A stretch of 13,399 nt of DNA, from contig JBDKTK010000156.1 of assembly GCA_039680225.1 (NCBI GenBank), forward strand, positions 1 to 13,399, in the 5' to 3' direction. The position numbers and the translations under genes are program-made. The notes beneath the pieces are model-generated. The model ran no database searches, was not told where the DNA came from, and saw only the letters and a list, made by a program, of their open reading frames with translations. Below, piece after piece: positions 4,773 to 13,122 of the stretch (positions are counted from its first letter, which is position 1; each line of letters begins with the position of its first letter). Origin of the DNA: JBDKTK01 sp039680225 (GTDB lineage: Bacteria; Desulfobacterota; Syntrophia; Syntrophales; UBA4778).

Positions 4773-7700
4773 GTGGAAACGCCCAGGGTTGAGATGTTCT
4801 CGCCCCAGGGCGGCGTCAAGGACGTCAGGCAGGCGGTTGCCCGCTTTTCGGAGCAGATGGTCGGCTTCGGCGACCCCCGCCTGGAAGACCCTTTTGTTGT
4901 CCAGTGCGGAATCAGCGGAATCAAAGGAACAGGGCGATGGATCGACGGCCGGACGTGGACCTATGACTTCGATAAAGACCTGCCCGCCGGCATCGTTTGC
5001 GAATTCACGCTTAAACAGGGGACCAAGACCCTCAAGGGCGAGCCGGTCGGCGGCCCCGCGAAATTCTCCTTCCACACGGGCGGCCCGTCGGTCAGGGGGA
5101 CAATACCCCGCCAGGAGTACGTCGGCATTGACGAGGACCAGATATTTTTATTCCTGCTGGACGCCGAAGCTGATGAAGGCTCGGTCCTCAAGAGCGTCTA
5201 CTGCTCAATAGAGGGGATAAAGGAAAAAGTCGGGATCAATATCGTCAAGGGCGGGCAAAAAGACGATCTCATGAAAGTTCTCCAGGCCCACTATGGCCGC
5301 TATGATAAGATCGGCAGGCAAAACATAATGTTCCAATGCCGGCAATCGTTCCCGCCTTCCGCCGAAGTAAAGATAATCTGGGGCGCGGGGGTAAGGGCTG
5401 CAACCGGCATCCCCACCGAAAAGGACCAGGAATTCACCTTCAAGTCGCGGATGCCCTTCCAGGCGCATTTCGAGTGCATGCGGGAAAAGGCAGGCGCGGG
5501 GTGCATACCCCTTTCTTCAATGTTTATTTCGTTCTCGTCAAATATATCCCGGAACGATGCCCGGAAGATATTCCTGAAAAGCTCCCGGGGCAGAACCTGG
5601 TCGCCGGAGATCAGCGGCGATGATCAGGACCTGACCCACTATGTCAATTTCCCGGGACCGTTCCCCGAGAAAACTGATTTCCAGGTGATTGTCCCCAAAG
5701 ACCTGAAAGACGAATCGGGCAGAAGCCTCGCCAATATCGGCCAATTCCCCCTCGCTGTCCGCACGGACGGCAACCCGGCCCTGGCGAAATTCACATCCTC
5801 CTTCGGTTTGATAGAATTCGACAAACAGGCGGTCCTGCCGCTTACGGTCCGCAATATCGAAGCCTCCATAAAAATCTGGGAGAAGCGCATCGACCAGCAA
5901 AATGAGAAGGGAAAGTTAAAGCACAGGGCGCTGGAAAAAATGCTCAAGGCGGAAGGTCTCCTCAAGCATGTCGTGCGTGATGAATATCTGAACAACATGA
6001 AGGCGAAACTCAGGAGCGTGCAGGTATCCGACGAACAGGCCATCATCGCAAGGCTCCGGGAGATCGATTCCGCCGACAGGGAAAAGCCCCTGCTCGGGAA
6101 AAGTTCAGGGGCCCGGGAGATTACGATCCAGCCGAGGCTCTCCCCCGAAGAATTGCAGGTGATCGGCGTCCCGTTCAAGGAGCCGGGGTTCTATGCATTG
6201 GAACTGGAGAGCCGCATCCTCGGCAGCAAGCTGCTCGGCGCGAAGCTCGGACAATCCAGGCCGATGTACGTTGCGGCCGGGGCGCTCGTCACCAACATGG
6301 CCGTTCATTTCAAACACGGACGGTCGTCGTCCCTGGCATGGGTGACGACCCTGGACAAAGGCGAGCCGGTCAGCGGCGCCGCCGTTTCAATCCTCGACTG
6401 CTCGGGAAAGAAACTCTGGCAGGGCAAAACGGACAATTCCGGAGTCGCCCGGATCAGCAGGAAGCTGCCTGAAAGCGGTTATTGCCGCGGCGACAGGGAG
6501 AGTCCCATGTACCACGAGTACAACCCTGCCCTTTCCGGAATCAGGAGCGGCTACTTCGTCTTCGCAAGAAAAGACAAGGACCTGTCGTTCACGCATTCGA
6601 GCTGGCACATGGGGATAGAATCCTGGCGGTTCCAGGTCCCCACTGACAGGAGTGTTTCCGACCCGTTGATCACGCATACGGTGTTCGACAGGACCCTCCT
6701 GCGGGCGGGACAGGAAGTCCACATGAAGCACTTCATCCGGAAACGCACGATGAAGGATTTCTTCGTGCCGCCGGAAAGAGACAGCCTGAGCGAAATAATA
6801 ATCGAACATGCGGGCAGCGAGCAGCAGTACTCCGTCCCGGTGAAATGGAAAGAGAACGGGACCGCCCTGTCCGCATGGAAGGTCCCCAGGGACGCCAAGC
6901 TCGGCACATACAACGTATATTTTGCAGGCAAGGACAAAAAAGGAATACGGGCCCGCAACGAGGGCGGGTCTTTCCGGGTTGAGGAATTCCGCGTGCCGCT
7001 GATGACCGGCTTCATAAAAGGGCCCCGGGAAACCGCGGTGAACGCCGCAGCCATCGATGTTGACCTCTCCCTGAAATACCTCGCCGGCGGCGGCGCCTCG
7101 CTGCAGACGGTCAAGTTGAGGACCGAGGCCCGGCAGAAAAATTTGTATTTTCCTGATTACTCCGAATACATTTTCAGCGCCGGCCCCGTAAAAACGGGCA
7201 TCTTCAAGAAAGAGCCGCCGTCCCGCGACTTTGACGGCGAGGAGGAAGAGGCCGCGAGCGAGACCCCCAATCAAAATATCCGGACACGGGAAATAACGCT
7301 GGACACGTTCGGTTCGGCCCGCGCCAGGATTGAAACGCCCAGGTCCGATACCGTCCGGGAAATAAAAGCGGAGATGGAGTTCAGGGACCCCAATGGAGAG
7401 GTCCAGACAATCTCGTCTTCGATACCCTGTTACCCCTCGGAATATCTCGTCGGGATCAGCTCCGAAGACGAGCCGCAGGGCAATTTCCAATACCACGTGG
7501 CGGTGCTTGACCTGGCGGGGAATCCCGTTGCCGGCGCCAGGGTGAAGGTCGACCTGTTCGAGAGCAAAACGTATTCGCACCGGAAAAGGCTGCACGGGGG
7601 TTTTTATTCCTTTGAATCGGCGACGGAAGTCAGGAAAATCGGCTCTCATTGCGAAGGGGCCACCAACCGGTCCGGAATTCTGCTGTGCCGCAGCAAGCTG

Positions 7701-10508
7701 CCGGTGGCCGGCGTTTTCGTCCTCCAGGCTGAAGCAGCGGATGCAAAGGGCAACATTGCCGTGACGAGCAGGGAAATGCGGGTCTATGGAACCGGGGATG
7801 AAGACAACTGGTCTGCGCCGAGGAACGACGACCGGATAGACCTGACGCCGGGGAAAAAGAAATATGAGCCCGGCCAGAAGATCCGGCTCAAGGCGGCCTA
7901 CCCCTTTAAAGAGGGCACGGCCCTTGTGACTGTCGAGCGGGAAGGCGTCATGGATTTTTATGTAAAGAAGATCACCCGCAAATCTCCCTTTATCGAAGTG
8001 CCCGTGAAGAGGAATTACGTCCCCAACATATTTGTTTCGGCCTTGATAGTAAAGGGAAGGACGCCCAATTCAAAACCGGCCGCGACATTCGACCCCGGCA
8101 AGCCGTCCTTTAAACTCGGGTTGAAGGAGATTGCGATCGGCTGGAGAAACCACGAACTGAAAGTGGATGTCGAAACCGACAAAAAAGTGTACGCGACGCG
8201 GGAGAAGGTCCGGACGAAAGTCAGGGTCAGGACCGCGGACGGGAAACTGCCGCCCAGGCGCAGCGAACTGGCCCTCGCGGTAATCGACGAAGGGCTTCTC
8301 GAGCTTGCCTCCAATAACAGCTGGAACCTTTTGCCGGCAATGATGCAGAGAAAAGGCTGCGAAGTGCAGACTTCAACCGCGCAAATGATGGTCACGGGGA
8401 AAAGGCATTTCGGCCGCAAAGCTCTTGCGCAGGGCGGAGGCGGAGGCAGGCAGATCACCAGGGAGCTGTTCGATACGCTGGTCTACTGGAACGGCGCCGT
8501 GCGGGTGAATGAAAAAGGAGAGGCCATTGTTGAATTCCCGCTGAATGATTCCCTCACCTCTTTCCGGATCGTGGCAATTGCCGGCGGGGGAAAGGGGCTC
8601 TTCGGGACCGGCCAGACGAGCATCAGGGCCTCCAAGGACCTGATGGTCCTCCCCGGAATACCCCAGGTCGTCCGCGAAGGCGACAGGTACAACGCCGGCT
8701 TCACGGTTCGCAACCTCTCTCAGAAGGACATGAACGTTGAAGCGAAACTCACGCTTGCGGAAAAGAAAAACACTCAGCAATTCGATCCCCTTAAAATCGC
8801 GCTCAAGCCGGGCGAATCCAGGGAAATAGGATGGGATGTCAAAATCCCCCTGGGAGCGAAAGAACTGGAATACAATGCCGCAGTTACAGCCATGGGCAAC
8901 GAGACGGGGCCCGGCCTGCGCGATTCCGTGAAAGTTTCCCAGAAGGTCGCAACGTTTGTCCCGGTACGGACTTACCAGGCGACCATGGCCCGGCTATCAC
9001 AGCCCCTGAACATGCAGGCCGCAATTCCCGCCGGCGCCGTGCCCGGAAGGGGCGGGGTCAGGGTCGAGGTCATGTCAAAAATAGCGAACGGGCTGCCGGG
9101 CATAACCGAATACATGAGGCTCTATCCATATTCCTGCCTGGAGCAGAAAGCCTCCAGGGCGGTAGCCCTCATGGACGAAGCCGCCTGGGCAAATATAATG
9201 GCAGAGCTGCCTTCCTATCTTGACGCGGACGGGCTGGCAAAATATTTCCCCACAATGGAGCACGGCTCCGACGTCCTCACTTCATACCTCCTGGCGATCG
9301 GCAATGAGGCGGGGTATGTAATCCCCCGGAAAGATCACATGATCGCGGGATTGAAAAAGTTTGTCGAGGGCAAGATCCGCAGGTATTCCGTCTTTAACAG
9401 GCCCGATCTCTCCATCCGGAAACTTTCGGCGATTGAAGCCCTCTCCCGCTACGGCGGGGCGAATGTCGCGATGCTGGACTCGATCACGGTCAACCCGGCG
9501 ATCTGGCCCACTTCCGCGGTGCTCGACTGGATCAATATCCTGGTCCGGGTGAAGAATATCCCGGACAGGGACAGGAAGCTCAAGGAAGCGGAGAACACCC
9601 TGCGGACGCACGTGTACTACCAGGGCACGACCATGAACTTTTCGACGGAGCTTTCGGATTATTTGTGGTGGCTAATGGTCACGCCGGACGTCAATGCCGC
9701 CAGGACATTGCTCACTATCCTGGAGCTGCCGGACTGGAAGCAGGAGGGCCCGCTCGTGATGAGGGGCATTATCGGCAGGCTCAGGAAAGGGCACTGGGAC
9801 ACGACCACCGCCAATGCCTGGGGAGTGCTGGCCGCCGGCAAGTTTTCCGATAAGTACGAGTCCGTCCCCGTCACCGGAATTACGAAGGCAATCCTGGATA
9901 AAAAAACGGCCGGCTTTAACTGGACCTCGCACCCCAAAGGCGAAAGCGCCTTGCTGCCCTGGCCTTCCGGAACCGGGAACGCGGGCGGCACATTGACCAT
10001 AAAGCACTCCGGGACCGGCAGCCCGTGGGCGACCGTCCAGAGCCTGGCGGCCATCCCCTTGCGCAAGCCCCTGTTCAGCGGGTTCAGCTTCAAGAAAACC
10101 ATGATCCCCGTTGAGCAAAAGACAAAAGGCAAGTGGACCAGGGGCGACGTCGCCCGGATCAAGCTGGAGATCAGCTCGCAGACCGATACGTCCTGGGTGG
10201 TCGTCGACGACCCGATACCGGCGGGCTCCGTCATCCTCGGAAGCGGGCTGGGCAGGGACTCCCGGATGATGACGTCCGGCGAATCGAAATCGAACAGGTA
10301 TTTCTGGCAGGAGACATTCCGGGAGCGCTCATTTGAAGCCATGCGGATCTATTACGAATACATGCCCAAGGGCGCCTGGGAGGTCGAGTACACGATCAGG
10401 CTCAACAACGACGGGGCATTCAACCTTCCCCGGACGCGGGTTGAAGCGCTGTACTCTCCCGAGATGTTCGGGGAGATCCCCAACGACAAAATGGAGATTG
10501 CCAGGTAG
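4707..10508 (+). CDS. Bacterial alpha-2-macroglobulin (YfhM-like), thioester-containing
   Basis: Large exported protease trap, 1933 residues, larger than E. coli YfhM (about 1650). A signal peptide (1-22, ending AFA before VETP) has no lipobox, so the protein should be soluble in the periplasm rather than a lipoprotein. Macroglobulin-like repeats fill most of the chain, including the family stretches FECMREKAGAGCIPL and FDRTLLRAGQEVHMKHF (from about 660). The A2M domain begins near 1260 (YWNGAVRVNEKGEAIVEFPL). The thioester motif C1477-L-E-Q1480 sits in YPYSCLEQ at the head of the alpha-helical thioester domain (about 1450-1740). The C-terminal MG10-type domain (about 1810-1930) includes DDPIPAGSVILG and ARSFEA-like and ALYSPEMFG motifs (RERSFEAM, EALYSPEMFG). 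A protease cutting the bait loop should expose the thioester to bind it covalently. The stop directly abuts pbpC, the known partner gene. Start chosen by GGAGG and the signal peptide. Confidence 0.95.
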   Translation: MMRRFALSLIVVICLFAVCAFAVETPRVEMFSPQGGVKDVRQAVARFSEQMVGFGDPRLEDPFVVQCGISGIKGTGRWIDGRTWTYDFDKDLPAGIVCEFTLKQGTKTLKGEPVGGPAKFSFHTGGPSVRGTIPRQEYVGIDEDQIFLFLLDAEADEGSVLKSVYCSIEGIKEKVGINIVKGGQKDDLMKVLQAHYGRYDKIGRQNIMFQCRQSFPPSAEVKIIWGAGVRAATGIPTEKDQEFTFKSRMPFQAHFECMREKAGAGCIPLSSMFISFSSNISRNDARKIFLKSSRGRTWSPEISGDDQDLTHYVNFPGPFPEKTDFQVIVPKDLKDESGRSLANIGQFPLAVRTDGNPALAKFTSSFGLIEFDKQAVLPLTVRNIEASIKIWEKRIDQQNEKGKLKHRALEKMLKAEGLLKHVVRDEYLNNMKAKLRSVQVSDEQAIIARLREIDSADREKPLLGKSSGAREITIQPRLSPEELQVIGVPFKEPGFYALELESRILGSKLLGAKLGQSRPMYVAAGALVTNMAVHFKHGRSSSLAWVTTLDKGEPVSGAAVSILDCSGKKLWQGKTDNSGVARISRKLPESGYCRGDRESPMYHEYNPALSGIRSGYFVFARKDKDLSFTHSSWHMGIESWRFQVPTDRSVSDPLITHTVFDRTLLRAGQEVHMKHFIRKRTMKDFFVPPERDSLSEIIIEHAGSEQQYSVPVKWKENGTALSAWKVPRDAKLGTYNVYFAGKDKKGIRARNEGGSFRVEEFRVPLMTGFIKGPRETAVNAAAIDVDLSLKYLAGGGASLQTVKLRTEARQKNLYFPDYSEYIFSAGPVKTGIFKKEPPSRDFDGEEEEAASETPNQNIRTREITLDTFGSARARIETPRSDTVREIKAEMEFRDPNGEVQTISSSIPCYPSEYLVGISSEDEPQGNFQYHVAVLDLAGNPVAGARVKVDLFESKTYSHRKRLHGGFYSFESATEVRKIGSHCEGATNRSGILLCRSKLPVAGVFVLQAEAADAKGNIAVTSREMRVYGTGDEDNWSAPRNDDRIDLTPGKKKYEPGQKIRLKAAYPFKEGTALVTVEREGVMDFYVKKITRKSPFIEVPVKRNYVPNIFVSALIVKGRTPNSKPAATFDPGKPSFKLGLKEIAIGWRNHELKVDVETDKKVYATREKVRTKVRVRTADGKLPPRRSELALAVIDEGLLELASNNSWNLLPAMMQRKGCEVQTSTAQMMVTGKRHFGRKALAQGGGGGRQITRELFDTLVYWNGAVRVNEKGEAIVEFPLNDSLTSFRIVAIAGGGKGLFGTGQTSIRASKDLMVLPGIPQVVREGDRYNAGFTVRNLSQKDMNVEAKLTLAEKKNTQQFDPLKIALKPGESREIGWDVKIPLGAKELEYNAAVTAMGNETGPGLRDSVKVSQKVATFVPVRTYQATMARLSQPLNMQAAIPAGAVPGRGGVRVEVMSKIANGLPGITEYMRLYPYSCLEQKASRAVALMDEAAWANIMAELPSYLDADGLAKYFPTMEHGSDVLTSYLLAIGNEAGYVIPRKDHMIAGLKKFVEGKIRRYSVFNRPDLSIRKLSAIEALSRYGGANVAMLDSITVNPAIWPTSAVLDWINILVRVKNIPDRDRKLKEAENTLRTHVYYQGTTMNFSTELSDYLWWLMVTPDVNAARTLLTILELPDWKQEGPLVMRGIIGRLRKGHWDTTTANAWGVLAAGKFSDKYESVPVTGITKAILDKKTAGFNWTSHPKGESALLPWPSGTGNAGGTLTIKHSGTGSPWATVQSLAAIPLRKPLFSGFSFKKTMIPVEQKTKGKWTRGDVARIKLEISSQTDTSWVVVDDPIPAGSVILGSGLGRDSRMMTSGESKSNRYFWQETFRERSFEAMRIYYEYMPKGAWEVEYTIRLNNDGAFNLPRTRVEALYSPEMFGEIPNDKMEIAR
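8346..8455 (+). other. Candidate bait region of the alpha-2-macroglobulin
   Basis: Residues about 1214-1250 form a low-complexity stretch with scattered lysine and arginine residues and five consecutive glycines (1243-1247), located roughly 230-260 residues before the thioester. That matches the relative position of the protease-sensitive bait loop in E. coli YfhM as I recall it. Placement is inferred from position and composition only. Confidence 0.45.
9135..9146 (+). other. Thioester motif Cys-Leu-Glu-Gln
   Basis: Codons TGC CTG GAG CAG encode C1477, L, E and Q1480. The cysteine and glutamine form the internal thioester in active alpha-2-macroglobulins. Tyrosines at 1473 and 1475 lie just before it; a nearby tyrosine shields the thioester in the E. 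coli protein. Confidence 0.9.
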
Positions 10509-12677
10509 GTGCTGAATTTAAGGCCGCGCTTGAATTCATTTCTCCCGTTCCGGCCGGGTTTTTTCCTGGCGTGCGGCCTGGTGTTTCTGTTTGCGGTTAT
10601 TGCATATACCGGGATGACCGGGACAGTCCGGCCTGTCCCGGTTTTCGAGGATATCAGGGACTCCTGTAAAAAATCAGATGCGTTCCTGCTGGACCGCAAC
10701 GGCATTGTCATCCATGAGTTGCGGGTGAACGATAACGGGCGCCGGCTCGATTGGATCAGCCTGCCGGACATCTCTCCCGCCATGGTCAAGGCGGTCTGCC
10801 GGGTGGAGGACAGGCGTTTTTACCGGCACCACGGAGTCGACTGGTATGCCGTCCTGGCGGCCGCGGTCAAAAACCCGTTCGCCGCCAAAAGGCGCGGGGC
10901 CAGCACAATTACAATGCAGCTCGCGGCCCTTGCCGACAAGGGCCTCAAACCCAGGGCCTCCCGCAGGGACCTCGGCCAGAAACGGGACCAGATGCTGGCC
11001 GCCCTGAATCTCGAAAAGACTTGGTCGAAAGACCTGATCCTGGAAGCATACCTGAACCTGATTACGTACAGGGGCGAGTTGCAGGGCATTGCCGCCGCTT
11101 CCCGGGGGCTGTTCAACAAGGACCCGAACGGTTTGAACGACGCGGAATCCTATATCCTGGCTTCCCTGATCACGTCCCCGGGATCTTCGATAGAAGAAAC
11201 TGTCACCCGGGCATGCCGCGCCGCCGGATCAGGTAACGCGGCCGCGCCGGACATTTGTGAAGACATAAGGGCAACGGCGCGCGAGCGGCTCGGCGCCCAT
11301 TACGCGATCAGTCCCGTGGTTGCCGATGCTCCCCATGTGGCGCGCAAGCTGCTGAAGGGCGGACGGACGGAAGCGAGGTCCACCCTGTACGGCAGGCTGC
11401 AGAGGTTCGCGGCCGGGGCCCTGAGCCAGCAGTTATCCAGCCTCCGGGATGACTATGTCTTTGACGGGGCGGTGATAGTCGCGGAAAACAGGACCGGCGA
11501 AATACTTGCATACGTCGGCAACAGCGGCTCGTCCGCAAGCGCCCCGTTCGTGGACGGCGTCGCGGCGCTGCGCCAGGCCGGTTCCACCCTCAAGCCGTTC
11601 CTCTACGAACTGGCCCTGGAAAAAAAATACCTGACCGCCTCATCCATAATTGAAGATTCTCCCCTGAATATAACCACCCCCTCGGGACTTTACGTCCCGC
11701 AGAATTACGACAAGGTCTTCAGGGGCAACGTCTCTCTGAGGACGGCCCTGTCCGCGTCCATGAACGTCCCCGCGGTAAAGACCGTTCTGCTCGTCGGGGT
11801 CGGGGATTTTTATGACCGCCTCAGGAAACTGGGTTTTGACAGCCTGACCCGGAATGCGGAATTTTACGGCTACTCGCTGGCCCTGGGAGCGGCGGACATT
11901 TCTCTTTACGAGCTTACCAACGCCTACCGGGCCCTTGCCAACGGCGGGAAGTGGAGCGAAATGAAACTCGCATTCGACACACCCGTGAAGAAAGCGAGGC
12001 GGGCGCTCGACGCGAATGCCGCTTTTGTTATCGCGAACATCCTCTCGGACCGCGAGGCCAGGAGCGCAACCTTCGGCCTGGAGAACCCGCTCTCCACCAA
12101 ATTCTGGTCGGCCGCGAAGACCGGCACGAGCAAGGACATGCGGGACAACTGGTGCATTGGATTCTCGGACAAGTACACGGTGGGGGTCTGGGTCGGCAAT
12201 TTCTCCGGCCAGCCGATGAGGAACGTGAGCGGCGTCACGGGCGCCGCGCCGGTGTGGCTGGAGATCATGAATTACCTGCATGCGGACAGGCCCTCAAGCC
12301 GGCCGCAACAGCCGGACGGGGTCGTGGCCGCAAAGATCAGTTTCGACAATGCCGGCGGCCGCGCCCGGGAGGAATATTACATCAAGGGGACTGAACCGGT
12401 GGCCCCGGTCCAGGTCAGCGCCTACCAGAGACCGAGGATCACTTATCCCGCCGATGAAATGCTGATCGCGATCGACCCGGAGATCCCGGAAGACTCGCAG
12501 TTCGTCCCATTCCGGTTCGAGCCTGAAAAGGGGAATTTCTATTGGGTCATAAACGGAAAACAAATGGAATCGGGATCGAACGTCGTGCTATGGAAACCTC
12601 AGCCGGGCAAATACGAGCTGTCCATTGTCGACGAGGCGCAGCACGTCATTGATAAGGTCAATTTCATTGTCAAATAA
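10509..12677 (+). CDS. pbpC: Penicillin-binding protein 1C (class A, glycosyltransferase/transpeptidase)
   Basis: Inner-membrane peptidoglycan synthase, 722 residues if started at GTG 10509. A membrane anchor (about 14-36) is followed by a GT51 glycosyltransferase domain with catalytic glutamate E100 in VEDRRFYRHHGVD and the GASTITMQL motif (130-138). The transpeptidase domain has S359-T-L-K362 (nucleophile motif), S417-M-N419 and K537-T-G-T. A C-terminal BiPBP_C-type domain (about 620-722) is typical of PBP1C and helps separate it from PBP1A/1B. The start is uncertain: GTG 10509 immediately follows the alpha-2-macroglobulin TAG with a poorly spaced GGAG (12 bp), whereas in-frame TTG 10530 has AAGG 6 bp before it and would give 715 residues with the anchor intact. 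Partnership with alpha-2-macroglobulin is well known for this family. Confidence 0.95.
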   Translation: MLNLRPRLNSFLPFRPGFFLACGLVFLFAVIAYTGMTGTVRPVPVFEDIRDSCKKSDAFLLDRNGIVIHELRVNDNGRRLDWISLPDISPAMVKAVCRVEDRRFYRHHGVDWYAVLAAAVKNPFAAKRRGASTITMQLAALADKGLKPRASRRDLGQKRDQMLAALNLEKTWSKDLILEAYLNLITYRGELQGIAAASRGLFNKDPNGLNDAESYILASLITSPGSSIEETVTRACRAAGSGNAAAPDICEDIRATARERLGAHYAISPVVADAPHVARKLLKGGRTEARSTLYGRLQRFAAGALSQQLSSLRDDYVFDGAVIVAENRTGEILAYVGNSGSSASAPFVDGVAALRQAGSTLKPFLYELALEKKYLTASSIIEDSPLNITTPSGLYVPQNYDKVFRGNVSLRTALSASMNVPAVKTVLLVGVGDFYDRLRKLGFDSLTRNAEFYGYSLALGAADISLYELTNAYRALANGGKWSEMKLAFDTPVKKARRALDANAAFVIANILSDREARSATFGLENPLSTKFWSAAKTGTSKDMRDNWCIGFSDKYTVGVWVGNFSGQPMRNVSGVTGAAPVWLEIMNYLHADRPSSRPQQPDGVVAAKISFDNAGGRAREEYYIKGTEPVAPVQVSAYQRPRITYPADEMLIAIDPEIPEDSQFVPFRFEPEKGNFYWVINGKQMESGSNVVLWKPQPGKYELSIVDEAQHVIDKVNFIVK

Positions 12678-12688
12678 ATCACGGGTAC

Positions 12689-12692
12689 GGAG
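12689..12692 (+). promoter_or_regulatory. Ribosome-binding site of the thioesterase gene
   Basis: GGAG lies 7 bp before ATG 12700 and supports that start over the longer frame opening at 12625, which would overlap the end of pbpC. Confidence 0.6.
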
Positions 12693-12699
12693 AGCGGCG

Positions 12700-13122
12700 A
12701 TGCAGAAAAATGTCACGGGCAGGATCAGGGAGAAAGTCGAAACCGAGCCGTTTGCGGGCAAGCTGGGCCTGAAGGTCGTCGCCCTCGAACCGGGCTATTC
12801 GAAAGTCGAAATGAAAGTGAGTCCGGAGATGGCCAACATCTTCGGGGCGACCCACGGCGGGGCGATTTTTTCGCTTATCGACGAGGCCTTCGAGACCGCG
12901 TCCAATTCGCACGGGGTCATGGCTGTCGCCCTGAATGTGAATATCCAGTACCTGCGGCCGGCCTGCGAAGGAGACCTGCTCGCCGCCGAAGCCAGAGAAG
13001 TGAGCCGCTCGAAAAAGATCAGCACTTACCAGATTGACGTGAAGAATGCCGCCGGCCGGCAGATAGCCGGCGCCCAGTGCATGGCGTTTATCAAAGGGGA
13101 CAAATTGCCGTTTCTGGAATAA
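12700..13122 (+). CDS. PaaI-like hotdog-fold acyl-CoA thioesterase
   Basis: A 140-residue cytoplasmic protein of the PaaI/hotdog thioesterase family, expected to hydrolyse acyl- or aryl-CoA esters; the substrate is unknown. The family motif is clear: N46, then H52-G-G54, then SLIDEAFETASNSHG with the likely catalytic D61 on the central helix, followed by strands VALNVNIQYLRPACEGD and IDVKNAAGRQIAGAQCMAFIKG. The length is normal for the family. Start ATG 12700 was chosen because GGAG precedes it and similarity begins near KVETEPFAGKLGLKVV. It follows pbpC by 22 bp on the same strand, so co-transcription with the alpha-2-macroglobulin/PBP1C pair is likely, but no functional link is obvious and it may simply be carried along. 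Confidence 0.92.
   Translation: MQKNVTGRIREKVETEPFAGKLGLKVVALEPGYSKVEMKVSPEMANIFGATHGGAIFSLIDEAFETASNSHGVMAVALNVNIQYLRPACEGDLLAAEAREVSRSKKISTYQIDVKNAAGRQIAGAQCMAFIKGDKLPFLE

Noticed and set aside
4464..5075. 203-codon minus-strand frame spanning the divergent intergenic region
   Set aside because: It would cover the start of the alpha-2-macroglobulin gene and its ribosome-binding site and shows no family similarity.
6387..7649. Long open frame of 420 codons on the minus strand inside the alpha-2-macroglobulin gene
   Set aside because: It lies wholly antisense to a clearly conserved coding region, its composition follows from the codon bias of the true gene, and it shows no recognisable domain or ribosome-binding site.
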